A stretch of 35,824 bases of DNA from positions 1-35,824 of the forward strand of contig JAKAIE010000030.1 of the NCBI GenBank assembly GCA_021814475.1, in the 5' to 3' direction. Below are positions 8,161 through 16,719 of this stretch, piece after piece. The stretch comes from Nitrospirota bacterium. Its GTDB lineage: Bacteria; Nitrospirota; Thermodesulfovibrionia; Thermodesulfovibrionales; UBA6898. The notes beneath the pieces were generated by a model. The model saw only the letters and a list, made by a program, of their open reading frames with translations. It had not been told where the DNA came from and did no database searches. Position 1 is the stretch's first letter. Every line of letters starts with the position of its first letter. The position numbers and the translations under genes are program-made.

Positions 8161-8790
8161 TTAATGAGACGCATGAGCGTTTTTCGCCGCATATCGGGCG
8201 TTGATCCAGTTAAACAGGGCCATCAGGATGCCCACCGCGAAAAATCCTCCCGCGGGAAGTATCATGATGAGGAGAGGCTTTGTATTGATGATCGCATTCC
8301 CCCACAATGACCCTTTGCCGACCAACTCCCTGAAAAAGCTTATGACCGTGAGCGCAAACAGGAACCCGACGCCCATGCCGAGACCGTCAACCATCGACGG
8401 AATGATTTTATTCTTCGACGCGAACATCTCAGCCCTGGCGAGGATGGAGGCAAAGGCAACGATGAGCGCGATGTACAATCCCACCTTGGCGTACACATCC
8501 GGCACGAAGGCGGCCATCATCATCTGCGTCACCGTAACCCAACCCGAGATGACCAGCATGAATATCGGCAGTCTGACCTTCGGATGGATAACATTCCTCA
8601 GCAGGGAAATCGTCACATTGACCATGACCTGCACGAACAACACCGCAACCCCCATGAAGACGCCGTTTTTCAGGTTGTTCGTCACTGCGATCGACGGGCA
8701 GAGGCTGAGGGCCAGTTTGAAGATCGTGTTTTCCTTGACAATGCCGTTTAAGAATAATTCCTTGAGATTAGTGTTGCTCTGGCTGGACAT
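8161..8790 (-). CDS. rnfE: Rnf complex membrane subunit RnfE
   Basis: A 209-residue integral membrane protein homologous to NqrD, paired with RnfA. KLALSLCPSIAVTNNLKNG near the N-terminus and a series of hydrophobic helices identify it. The Cys in the LCPSIAVTN helix matches the position proposed to bind the intramembrane iron centre. It starts at ATG 8790 inside the end of rnfG (23-base overlap), and its GGAGG ribosome site lies within the rnfG coding region, so the two are translationally linked. Confidence 0.96.
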   Translation of the reverse strand: MSSQSNTNLKELFLNGIVKENTIFKLALSLCPSIAVTNNLKNGVFMGVAVLFVQVMVNVTISLLRNVIHPKVRLPIFMLVISGWVTVTQMMMAAFVPDVYAKVGLYIALIVAFASILARAEMFASKNKIIPSMVDGLGMGVGFLFALTVISFFRELVGKGSLWGNAIINTKPLLIMILPAGGFFAVGILMALFNWINARYAAKNAHASH

Positions 8791-9361
8791 TCGGATTGCC
8801 TCCTTCCTTGACTGTCTTTATCAGAAATGCGACACCGTTCTTCACGGCGTCTTCAGTTACCGCGCGGCTCGAGATGGTTGCCCCTGAGATGGCCTGAATG
8901 TCGTCTTTGGTGTCTCCCTTAATCACCTTAAGGTGCTCCAGAGTCTTGTCCTTAAACTGGTTCTGGAACCAGTCCGCCTCGATTTCGTCTCCCAGACCCG
9001 GGGTCTCCCCGTGGTGGAGGATATTGATCTTCTTGACCTTAAAATCCTTATCGACCGCTATCAGCGTATCAATATAGCTGGAGTATCCCTTTCCGAAAGA
9101 CTGAACAACGTATCCGATAATATCATTGCCCTTCTTTGCCATGTAATATTCAGCATGCTTTTCATGAGGTTTCCAGTCGCCTATTTTCTTAATGGAATCG
9201 GCATCAGGCATCAGCTGTTTCAGCGCCTGCTGCTTCGCCTCCTCATTGTTTCTGTATATCAGGGGCGAGGCCTTTGCATAGACCATGGCAAGGATAAACC
9301 CCCCGATGAGATAGACAATGACCAGATTCAGGGTTATCTTGATAATATCCTTTCCCGTCAT
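8768..9361 (-). CDS. rnfG: Rnf complex FMN-binding subunit RnfG
   Basis: A 197-residue protein with one N-terminal TM helix (about residues 8-27) and a periplasmic FMN-binding domain. The covalent flavinylation motif appears as SGATISSRAVTEDAV near residue 170; the Thr of SGAT is the expected FMN acceptor, attached through a phosphoester by the ApbE flavin transferase. No apbE is present in this window. ATG at 9361 overlaps the rnfD stop as ATGA. The family role is to carry electrons between RnfD and the rest of the Rnf complex. Confidence 0.95.
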   Translation of the reverse strand: MTGKDIIKITLNLVIVYLIGGFILAMVYAKASPLIYRNNEEAKQQALKQLMPDADSIKKIGDWKPHEKHAEYYMAKKGNDIIGYVVQSFGKGYSSYIDTLIAVDKDFKVKKINILHHGETPGLGDEIEADWFQNQFKDKTLEHLKVIKGDTKDDIQAISGATISSRAVTEDAVKNGVAFLIKTVKEGGNPNVQPEQH

Positions 9362-10401
9362 TTCGCACCCCCCTTTGCAGTTGCCGCATTCACCGATCCG
9401 AAGACCTTTGAACGGACACCCCGATCTATCAGAGGCGTGAAGCAGTTCATGATAAGTATCGCAAACATGACGCCCTCAGGATAGCCGCCCTTCAACCGTA
9501 TCAGCATCGTCAGGAGACCGCAGCCGATCCCGAAGATGATCTGGCCTTTTTTCAAGGACGGCGACGTCACGTAGTCGGTGGCCATAAACCAGGCACCGAG
9601 CATCATGCCGCCGCTCAGAAGATGGGCAACCGGGTCACCGGTAAAAAGCCCGTCTTTGCCGCCCATCACCCAGGCCATCAGGGCAGCCGCCCCAAGAAAG
9701 GAAACCGGGATATGCCACGATATGTAGCGCTTTGCCAGAAGGAAAAGTCCGCCGAGGAGAATTGCGATCGCCGAGGTTTCACCGATCGAGCCGGCCCTGT
9801 TTCCGGTAAGCAGATGCTCGTACAGGCTCATCTTGTCGCCGAAGACCTCAATAAGCTTCGAAACGCCGGCCTCCTTCAGTATGCCGAGGGGGGTCGCCGT
9901 CGTCTTCGCGTCCATGGAAAGAAAGGCTGCAGTGGGTTCGTTCCAGATCGTCATCGACTTCGGCCATGAGATCAGGGCAAAGGCCCTGCCGATCAGCGCC
10001 GGATTGAAGACGTTGAAGCCGAGTCCGCCAAAGAGCTGCTTGGTGATGACCACCGCGACAAACGAGGCGATCACCGGAATATGCGCCGTAAAAGGCGAAA
10101 ACGACCAGAGCGACGCCGGCATGTTCATGCCCAGAAGCAGCCCGGTCAGAAAGGCGCTCCCGTCGCCGACCAGGGACTTCTTGTCGACGACCCTCAGATA
10201 CAGATGCTCAAAAACCATTGAACTTATGATGCAGGTCAGCGTCACGAAGAGGGCCTTCGGCCCGAAAAAGTAGAGCCCAGACAAGAGGGCCGGGAGCAGC
10301 GCGATGCTGACCGTCCACATGATCCGGCTTGTCGTTTCGCCGCTCTTCACATGAGGGCTGACCGATACGATAAAATTATGTTCTTTTTTCGATGCCTCCA
10401 T
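9358..10401 (-). CDS. rnfD: Rnf complex membrane subunit RnfD
   Basis: A 348-residue polytopic membrane subunit homologous to NqrB. It begins MEASKKEHNFIVSVSPHVKSG and has about eight to ten hydrophobic helices. A region GGMMLGAWFMATDYVTSP near residue 255 corresponds to a conserved family segment, and a covalent FMN site is expected in this subunit, although I do not fix the residue. The start is set at ATG 10401 because AAGGAGAT lies seven bases upstream; the frame stays open to 10497 inside rnfC without a ribosome site. It overlaps rnfG by four bases. Confidence 0.94.
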   Translation of the reverse strand: MEASKKEHNFIVSVSPHVKSGETTSRIMWTVSIALLPALLSGLYFFGPKALFVTLTCIISSMVFEHLYLRVVDKKSLVGDGSAFLTGLLLGMNMPASLWSFSPFTAHIPVIASFVAVVITKQLFGGLGFNVFNPALIGRAFALISWPKSMTIWNEPTAAFLSMDAKTTATPLGILKEAGVSKLIEVFGDKMSLYEHLLTGNRAGSIGETSAIAILLGGLFLLAKRYISWHIPVSFLGAAALMAWVMGGKDGLFTGDPVAHLLSGGMMLGAWFMATDYVTSPSLKKGQIIFGIGCGLLTMLIRLKGGYPEGVMFAILIMNCFTPLIDRGVRSKVFGSVNAATAKGGAK

Positions 10402-10412
10402 CTCAGATCTCC

Positions 10413-11720
10413 TTAAGGCTTCACCATTGATTTTGATAATCTCACAAGCTGGACGATCGGCCTCTTCGCCGGACAGACATAGGCGCAGGAGCCGCATTCG
10501 AAACAGTCGAATAGATTAAACTCCTTCGCCTCTTCATAATGACCTATCTCGCCGAGGATGCTGAGCATAAAAGGCTGCAGCCCCATGGCGCAGGCATCGA
10601 TGCACCGGCCGCAGCGTATGCACGCGCCGAACTCCGCGGAGTGCTCCACAATCGATTCAGGCATGACCAGGATACCCGACGTCCCCTTTGTCACGGGTAT
10701 GTCGAGAGTTGAGAGGGCAAAACCCATCATCGGTCCTCCCGCCACAACCTTTACGGCATCGTCCCTGAACCCGCCGGCCTCTTCGATCAGGTCAGCAATC
10801 TTCGTCCCGATCCTGACCATGAGGTTCTTCGGCGACTGTATCCCTTCGCCGGTCACGGTCACGACCCGGTCGATCAGCGGCTTTCCGTAACGGGCAGCTT
10901 CGTAGATCGCCAGTGCGGTGCCGACATTCTGGACCACAACTCCTACGTCCATCGGCAGCCCCCTCGGCGGCACTTCACGCCCGACCACCGCCTTGATCAG
11001 CATCTTTTCAGCCCCCTGCGGATATTTCACCTCGCAGGCGATCACCTCGATGCCCTCTGCTCCCCTGGCCGCGTCCTGCATGATCTTGATCGCATCGGGT
11101 TTGTTGTTTTCAATGCCGATATACCCCTTGCTGACGCTCAGGATCTTCATCAGGACCTTGAGGCCCTCGACAATCTCTTTGGGTTTTTCGAGCATCAGGC
11201 GATAGTCGGCGGTAAGGTAGGGTTCACATTCGGCGCCGTTAATCAAAACGGCATTGATCGGCTTCTCCTTAGGCGGAGACAACTTGACGGCGGTCGGAAA
11301 GGCGGCACCGCCAAGACCGACTATCCCGGCGGCCTTCACCTTTTCCTTCAGTTCGTCGACCGGAAGGTTCATGTAATCGGGGTTGTCCTTCAGCGCGGTC
11401 CATTCTTCCTTCCCGTCATTTTCTATAACGATGGAATTCACCATACGGCCCATCGCATTCGGAAATTCGGCAATCGCAACAACCTTTCCCGAAATCGACG
11501 CGTGGACCGGTGCGGATACAAATCCCCCGGGCTCCCCTATCAACTCTCCCTTTTTCACATCCTGCCCGATGGCAACGAGTGGCTTGCAGGGGGCGCCTGC
11601 ATGCTGGCTGAGCGGTATTATCGCTATTTTGGGAGGTTTTGCATCGGTAATGGAACTGCCTGCAGCCAAGGCTTTTTTGTCCGGCGGATGTATTCCACCC
11701 TTAAATGTAGCAAGACCCAT
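10413..11720 (-). CDS. rnfC: Rnf complex NADH/Fe-S subunit RnfC
   Basis: A 435-residue peripheral subunit that exchanges electrons with NAD+/NADH and binds FMN, related to the NuoF type. It starts MGLATFKGGIHPPDKK. A biotinyl-like hammerhead region covers residues 40-90, and a Rossmann-type segment GIVGLGGAAFPTAVKL is near residue 130. Two ferredoxin motifs near the C-terminus (CIRCGRCIDAC and CFECGSCAYVCP) hold two [4Fe-4S] clusters. AAGGAGG precedes ATG 11720 by about ten bases. It is first in the operon (C-D-G-E-A-B), the usual order in anaerobes with ferredoxin:NAD Rnf. The pumped ion (H+ or Na+) cannot be read from this sequence. Confidence 0.97.
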   Translation of the reverse strand: MGLATFKGGIHPPDKKALAAGSSITDAKPPKIAIIPLSQHAGAPCKPLVAIGQDVKKGELIGEPGGFVSAPVHASISGKVVAIAEFPNAMGRMVNSIVIENDGKEEWTALKDNPDYMNLPVDELKEKVKAAGIVGLGGAAFPTAVKLSPPKEKPINAVLINGAECEPYLTADYRLMLEKPKEIVEGLKVLMKILSVSKGYIGIENNKPDAIKIMQDAARGAEGIEVIACEVKYPQGAEKMLIKAVVGREVPPRGLPMDVGVVVQNVGTALAIYEAARYGKPLIDRVVTVTGEGIQSPKNLMVRIGTKIADLIEEAGGFRDDAVKVVAGGPMMGFALSTLDIPVTKGTSGILVMPESIVEHSAEFGACIRCGRCIDACAMGLQPFMLSILGEIGHYEEAKEFNLFDCFECGSCAYVCPAKRPIVQLVRLSKSMVKP

Positions 11721-11750
11721 TGTGAAGATTTCCTCCTTGGGAAAATCGGA

Positions 11751-11764
11751 GGCCTAAAAAGGCC
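11751..11764 (-). other. small hairpin at the predicted 5' end of the rnf mRNA
   Basis: GGCCT, four bases, AGGCC forms a perfect five-base-pair stem. The predicted transcription start from the promoter at 11771-11799 falls at about 11763-11766, so the rnf mRNA would begin directly with this stem-loop. Terminal hairpins can protect mRNA from 5'-dependent decay. This is inferred from position only. Confidence 0.4.
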
Positions 11765-11770
11765 GTTATG

Positions 11771-11799
11771 TAATAACATGCAGTGAAGAGGTCTGTCAA
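11771..11799 (-). promoter_or_regulatory. sigma70-type promoter of the rnf operon
   Basis: On the minus strand, TTGACA (11799-11794) and TTATTA (11776-11771) are separated by exactly 17 bases. The predicted start at about 11764 leaves a 5' leader of about 44 bases before rnfC, containing a small hairpin and the AAGGAGG ribosome site. No other promoter-like pair as good is visible upstream of rnfC. Confidence 0.72.
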
Positions 11800-12041
11800 G
11801 TAAAGGCCGGGCAGCCCGAACCGGCAGCTGCTCAAACAGGTCCTGATATTTCTCTTCGTGACTCTTTCCCTGTCGGGAATATAGCTTATATGGCCTGTCG
11901 GATATTGCATCTCTGTTCTGTATCGTCTATACTCGTAATATGATAGATCATAGGGTGTCTATTTGGGAAATTTGCTGCCTGGGCGCGCGACAGCACAGGT
12001 CTTATCCGGCGGCGTCCCGGGTGTTCTCTGCATTTCTCCGC
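11800..12041. other. intergenic region between the rnf promoter and the plus-strand gene, no gene seen
   Basis: About 240 bases between two divergent promoters. Both strands have only short open frames without ribosome sites. The long open frame on the plus strand from 11963 is rejected as coding before 12080, because a good promoter lies inside it. I recognise no RNA gene, riboswitch or repeat here. Confidence 0.4.
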
Positions 12042-12070
12042 TTGACAGCCGGCGCATTTGGTGGTTTTAT
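12042..12070 (+). promoter_or_regulatory. sigma70-type promoter of the unrecognised secreted-protein gene
   Basis: TTGACA at 12042-12047 and TTTTAT at 12065-12070 with a 17-base spacer. The predicted start of transcription is about 12077, only a few bases before ATG 12080, so the mRNA would have practically no leader. Confidence 0.55.
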
Positions 12071-12079
12071 TGTAGTGAA

Positions 12080-12706
12080 ATGAATACCATGAAAAGAGAT
12101 ATGGCCGTATTTGCGAAAACGAGCGCCATCGTGGTTATCTGTCTTGCCATGGTCTCCTGCGCGGTCATTGCAGGAGAAAATGAACCGGAGGGGATCTCGT
12201 CCTCGCCGGAGATGGCACAGACATACCCCTATGACCGTTTCTCCGAGGGCAAGCCGACCTTTGACCTGAGGACCAGGGGCGGGATTTATATCTGGCGTAA
12301 CGGCGATTTCTGGCACTTCCGTGCCGCCCGGAGGATGGACAGGCCCAGGACGATGACTCCTCTAGGCCCGGTCATCGCCGGCAGCGTCACCATGAAAAAC
12401 GCAAATGCGGTCGATATGCGGAAATTTCAGATGAGTCCTGTCAGCACTGCGGTGATGAGGCGTGACTTGATAGAGTTCAGGATTGAGCAGCGGGACGACA
12501 TCGGAAAAGAGATTGAGGGGTTTGACTTCAGGGTAAGACCGATTGGCCTTGAATATTGTATCACCTTCACTATCACCACCGACGGCGTGCCGAAGGCAGA
12601 TGAAATTTACCTCGGGAGCTTCATGCAGAAAGCGGAGGAGCTTCCTCTGACAATCTGCCTGCACTCCTCTTTCAGGCCTTCGGGCTCCCTTCGCACCACT
12701 CCCTAG
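12080..12706 (+). CDS. unrecognised secreted protein, probable lipoprotein
   Basis: I do not recognise the family. From ATG 12080 the product is 208 residues: a basic start (MNTMKRDM), a hydrophobic segment TSAIVVICLAMVSC that could be a lipoprotein signal with Cys at +1 (the -3 residue Met is unusual), or else a signal-peptidase-I site near AVIAG. The mature part is a compact beta-rich-looking domain with RGGIYIWRNGDFWHFRAAR, an acidic/aromatic stretch, and EIYLGSFMQKAEELP near the end. It is likely to act in the periplasm or at a membrane. Other ATGs at 12089 and 12101 are possible; the frame open to 11963 is not used because the promoter lies inside it. Its 3' end overlaps convergent purL by 35 bases. 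Confidence 0.62.
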   Translation: MNTMKRDMAVFAKTSAIVVICLAMVSCAVIAGENEPEGISSSPEMAQTYPYDRFSEGKPTFDLRTRGGIYIWRNGDFWHFRAARRMDRPRTMTPLGPVIAGSVTMKNANAVDMRKFQMSPVSTAVMRRDLIEFRIEQRDDIGKEIEGFDFRVRPIGLEYCITFTITTDGVPKADEIYLGSFMQKAEELPLTICLHSSFRPSGSLRTTP

Positions 12707-15700
12707 CATTCTGGAACATACGCAGCCACGGAGAGGCCTTGAGGTCCCGTTTGAGGTCCTCGGGCATCCATGCCCACTGCCACGTCAGGAATGCCCTCTC
12801 CGGGTGGGGCATAATGGCAAGATGCCTTCCGTCCGGAGAACAAAGGGCGGCAATGCCTCCGGGAGAGCCATTCGGATTGAACGGATAGGTCTCGGTCGGC
12901 ATACCGGCGTCGTCTGCATACCGTGCAGGGGCAAGACCTTCTGACAGGACCTTCTGCCTGATTTCCGGGTCAGGGAAATAGGCAAGACCTTCTCCGTGGG
13001 CCACCCATACGCCGAGAACCGCATCTTCCATCTCCCGGAACATGATCGCGGGACTCTTCTGTATCCTGAGTGAAACGAACCTGGACTCGAACCTGCCGGA
13101 CACGTTATGGATAAACCTCGGCTGCATCGAATCGGGAATCCCGCGCCATGGCACCCAGCCGAGCAGGGCCATCAACTGGCAGCCATTGCAGACCCCCAGA
13201 CTGAAGGTATCAGGTCTTCCATAAAAGTCCTGGAACTGCTGCCAGATATGCCTGTTGAACCTGATGACACCGGCCCAGCCCTTTGCCGAGTCAAGGACAT
13301 CGGCGTAACTGAAGCCTCCGACAAAGACAACTCCCCTGAAGACCGAAAGAGCGGCCCTCCCGTCAAGAAGGTCAGTCATCGTCAGGTCCCATGGCTCGAA
13401 CCCCGCGGCAAAAAATGCGGAGGTCATCTCCCTGTCACCGTTGCTTCCTTCCTCGCGGATAATCGCCACCTTCGGCTTTTCAGCCCGATCGATCAGGTTG
13501 TCTGGCGTCGGCTCCGGGTTGAATGGAATATGGAATGCGGGCCCTTTGCGATCATAAACGTTTTTCTTTTCCTCTTCCGCACATGCCGGGGTCCTCTGGA
13601 GTTGTTCAAGACGGAAGCTCGTCTCCTCCCAGACCGCCCGCAGCACCCTCATATCTTCTTCCAGGACCGATCTCCCTCCGACCGACACCTTGACCACTTT
13701 GTCTGTAACCGTCCTGCCGATCACCGTACAAGGGATCTCACCTTCTTTCAGCTTCGAAAGAATAGCGCCCTCGTCCTCCGGCGCATATTCTATAACGAGC
13801 CCAAGTTCCTCGGAGAAGAGCGTGGCTATCTCCTCTGTCACCCCGCCGGTCTTACTGAGTGCGGGACCAGAAGAGGGTATATCAATCTCCAGCCCGCAGT
13901 TTCCTGAAAATGCCATCTCCAGGAGCGTGGTAATCAGGCCGCCGTCGGACCGGTCGTGACCTGAGAGAAGCAGGCCGTCGTCGATAAATTTCTGGACCTG
14001 TGCGAAACATCGCTTCAGTATTGCGGCATCGCCCAGGTCAGGGGATTCGTCGCCCACCTGACTATAACACTGCGCCAGGGCGGAGCCTCCAGTCCTGTTC
14101 ATGCCGGCGGCAAGGTCTATAAAAAGCAGTCTGCTCTTGCCTGGTCTCTTGAGGTCCGGAGTAATCACCTTCGTGATATCCGGACATGTGGCATAGGCGG
14201 AGATGACAAGGGTCCCGGGTGACTTGACGACTTCCGTATCCCCCGAAGGATCTGTCACCTTAGCAGCCATCGAAAGGCTGTCCTTGCCACCGTCGACCGC
14301 GATGCCGAGGTCGATCATCACGTCACGCATCGCAACGGCAGCGTCGTAAAGGTCAGCCCCCTCGCCGGGAAGTTTCGGGGCCCACATCCAGTTGCCCGAA
14401 CATTTTATATCTTCAAGCCGGCTGATACGCGCCCAGACCATATTCGTAAGGGCCTCGGCCACGGTCAGACGGGCCATCGCAGACGGATCGATCAGTCCCT
14501 TCAGTGGCTGCTCTCCGATCGATATCGCAGCACCGGTCAGACCGAAATGGCTCTGCCCGATGACCGCAACATCAGAGACCGTCAGTTGCAGCGGCCCGGC
14601 GCATTGCTGACGCGCAATGAGTCCGGTGACGGACCTGTCGACCTTGTTCGCAAGAAACCTCTTTGAACCCACCGATACCAGCCGCAGGACCCTGTCGAGC
14701 GCCTCCCTGACAGTAAGGCCTTCCGGCAGCACCAGCGGCGCCAGCTCCCGTTTGACACGCTCAAGAACAAACGTCTTGTTCGGCATATCCCCAAGGATCC
14801 TTTCGAGGTCCAGGTTGACCGGGGTGCTGCCGTCTGTCTCGTCGTGCAGGACGATATAGCCGTCTCCTGTAATCTCTCCGATAAACGCGCAGGGGACCTT
14901 TTCTCTCCTGCAGAGGGCCATGAAGTCGTCAGCCCGGTCCGGATGGACCAGCAGGGCATTCTGCTCCTGATACTCGGCCCCCCAGATCTCGAGCACGGAC
15001 AGGGTATTGTCTCCGAGCTGGATATTCCTCACCCCGATCTTTGCCCCGGCCGGGTAGATGATCTCCTTCACCACGTTGCAGTTTCCGCCTGCGCCCTGGT
15101 CGTGGATGCTCACGATAGGGTTTGCGTCTCCGAGTTCGACACAGGCCCTGATCACCCTGTTCATCTTCTGCTCCATCTCGGCATCGCCGCGCTGGACCGC
15201 ATTAAAGTCGAGTTCCGCAACATTCTGCCCCTGTATCATGCTCGATGCAGCGCCTCCGCCCATGCCGATCCGGTAGGCAGGTCCTCCGATCTTCGTAACG
15301 AGCATTCCCTTTGCAGGGGGGTTCTTTTCTGTATGCCGGGCATCGATCTGGCCAACCCCACCGGTAAACATGATCGGCTTGATCCACTCCCTCCGCTCGC
15401 CGCCGGGAAGCCTGAGGCCGAACGACCTCGTAAAGCCCTGTATAACCGGCTCTCCGAACTTATTGCCGTAATCAGAAGCGCCGTTGCTCGCCTCTACTTC
15501 TATGGTGAGAGGACTTGCGAGATTCGAAGGATAGACAAAAGAGTCATCTTCCCAGGGCAGGACATAGCCGGGAATCCTCAGATTTCCGACACAGTAGGCA
15601 GCAGTTCCGGCGATGACCAGTGCCCCGCGGCCTGTCCCCTGGACGTCGCGGATGCGGCCGCCGGTCCCTGTCTCGGCACCCGGAAAAGGTGCGACCCCGC

Positions 15701-16676
15701 TCGGGAAATTATGCGTTTCCGCGGTAAAAATAAGGTGATAGGCAGCCTCCGCCTTCCTGAATCCCGAGGCTGTCCCGGGTCTCTCAGGAATGATCGTCGC
15801 AACCCGATAGCCTCTGATTGCGCTGGAGTTATCCTTGAAGGCGATGACACTGTTGCCCGGGTTCCTATCGAGCGTCTGTTTGACGATCTTCATAAGGTTG
15901 TCCGGGGCCTCGACGCCGTCGATAACCAGCCTCCCGCGGAAGAACCAGTGGCGGGAGTGCTCGCTGTTCGACTGGCTCAGGTCAAAACATTCAACGTTCG
16001 TCGGATTTCTGCCGATCTCCTTCACAAAAAGATTGTAGTAATAGTCTATGTCCCAGTCGTCGAGACCGAGTCCCATCTCGGCATTGATCTTTGAGAGAGC
16101 GGACTTCCCTTCTTCGATCAGAGGGACGACCTTCACCGGCTCGGGTATTATCCCGGGATCGAAGTTTTCAAGCCTGCCGGCATAAGGACATTCCGTCATC
16201 CTGTCGTGGACAAGGCCCAGAAACTTGTCTGCGCCTGCTTTCTCCGGACCTTTTCCCTTCTCCCCAGACTCATTCTCGACGATTAATCTGTAGCGGCGCG
16301 AACGCTCGATCCTTGTGATTTTCGTCAGACCGCAGGCATGACATACGGAGACGGCATTGGTCGACCACGCGGTAGTGAAGTTCATGCGGGGACCGACCTC
16401 AAAGAAATGATCATCCCCCATGCTCTGGCCGGATATCGACCCTGGCTGGATAAAACTCGCATCGGAAAACCGGTCCGGCTCAAAGGTCTCGCTGAGGAGC
16501 CATCGAAGCAGATCTGTCTCCTGGTCATTGAGCGCGGCGGAAGCCTCGACATAGAAACAGTATTCAGTCCGGATATCCGCGACGCCCCCGGAGATGTGCT
16601 CCCGTGCAGAGGAGAGAAGTTCGAGTATACTCCCCCTGCCGGCGACAGGGGTCTTGTAGCGATAGATCATCGGCAC
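12672..16676 (-). CDS. purL: phosphoribosylformylglycinamidine synthase, large single-chain form
   Basis: Converts FGAR, glutamine and ATP to FGAM in purine synthesis. The 1334-residue protein is the large fused type: an N-terminal PurS-like domain (about 1-180), a linker, two AIRS-like ATP-grasping halves (SNSEHSRHWFF near 230; TAETHNFPSGVAPFPGAETG near 315), and a C-terminal class I glutaminase with nucleophile Cys in LGVCNGCQLMALLGW and the PHPERAF catalytic His/Glu. Many bacteria instead use separate PurS, small PurL and PurQ. GTG at 16676 follows GGAGG by nine bases; an ATG two codons later is the alternative. It lies 43 bases after purB in the same direction. Confidence 0.96.
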   Translation of the reverse strand: MPMIYRYKTPVAGRGSILELLSSAREHISGGVADIRTEYCFYVEASAALNDQETDLLRWLLSETFEPDRFSDASFIQPGSISGQSMGDDHFFEVGPRMNFTTAWSTNAVSVCHACGLTKITRIERSRRYRLIVENESGEKGKGPEKAGADKFLGLVHDRMTECPYAGRLENFDPGIIPEPVKVVPLIEEGKSALSKINAEMGLGLDDWDIDYYYNLFVKEIGRNPTNVECFDLSQSNSEHSRHWFFRGRLVIDGVEAPDNLMKIVKQTLDRNPGNSVIAFKDNSSAIRGYRVATIIPERPGTASGFRKAEAAYHLIFTAETHNFPSGVAPFPGAETGTGGRIRDVQGTGRGALVIAGTAAYCVGNLRIPGYVLPWEDDSFVYPSNLASPLTIEVEASNGASDYGNKFGEPVIQGFTRSFGLRLPGGERREWIKPIMFTGGVGQIDARHTEKNPPAKGMLVTKIGGPAYRIGMGGGAASSMIQGQNVAELDFNAVQRGDAEMEQKMNRVIRACVELGDANPIVSIHDQGAGGNCNVVKEIIYPAGAKIGVRNIQLGDNTLSVLEIWGAEYQEQNALLVHPDRADDFMALCRREKVPCAFIGEITGDGYIVLHDETDGSTPVNLDLERILGDMPNKTFVLERVKRELAPLVLPEGLTVREALDRVLRLVSVGSKRFLANKVDRSVTGLIARQQCAGPLQLTVSDVAVIGQSHFGLTGAAISIGEQPLKGLIDPSAMARLTVAEALTNMVWARISRLEDIKCSGNWMWAPKLPGEGADLYDAAVAMRDVMIDLGIAVDGGKDSLSMAAKVTDPSGDTEVVKSPGTLVISAYATCPDITKVITPDLKRPGKSRLLFIDLAAGMNRTGGSALAQCYSQVGDESPDLGDAAILKRCFAQVQKFIDDGLLLSGHDRSDGGLITTLLEMAFSGNCGLEIDIPSSGPALSKTGGVTEEIATLFSEELGLVIEYAPEDEGAILSKLKEGEIPCTVIGRTVTDKVVKVSVGGRSVLEEDMRVLRAVWEETSFRLEQLQRTPACAEEEKKNVYDRKGPAFHIPFNPEPTPDNLIDRAEKPKVAIIREEGSNGDREMTSAFFAAGFEPWDLTMTDLLDGRAALSVFRGVVFVGGFSYADVLDSAKGWAGVIRFNRHIWQQFQDFYGRPDTFSLGVCNGCQLMALLGWVPWRGIPDSMQPRFIHNVSGRFESRFVSLRIQKSPAIMFREMEDAVLGVWVAHGEGLAYFPDPEIRQKVLSEGLAPARYADDAGMPTETYPFNPNGSPGGIAALCSPDGRHLAIMPHPERAFLTWQWAWMPEDLKRDLKASPWLRMFQNAREWCEGSPKA

Positions 16677-16719
16677 CGGCAGAATCCTCCGGGTATGAGC
16701 AATCCCTCAGGCCGCATTA

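Noticed and set aside
11701-11910. Small minus-strand open frame over the rnf leader
   Set aside because: It spans the rnf promoter and reads into rnfC in another frame, with no motif.
11963-12079. Upstream extension of the orphan secreted-protein gene
   Set aside because: A TTGACA/TTTTAT promoter lies inside it and the signal peptide begins only after 12080.
14844-16094. 416-residue plus-strand open frame
   Set aside because: Antisense to purL; no motif or ribosome site; a shadow of GC-rich codons.
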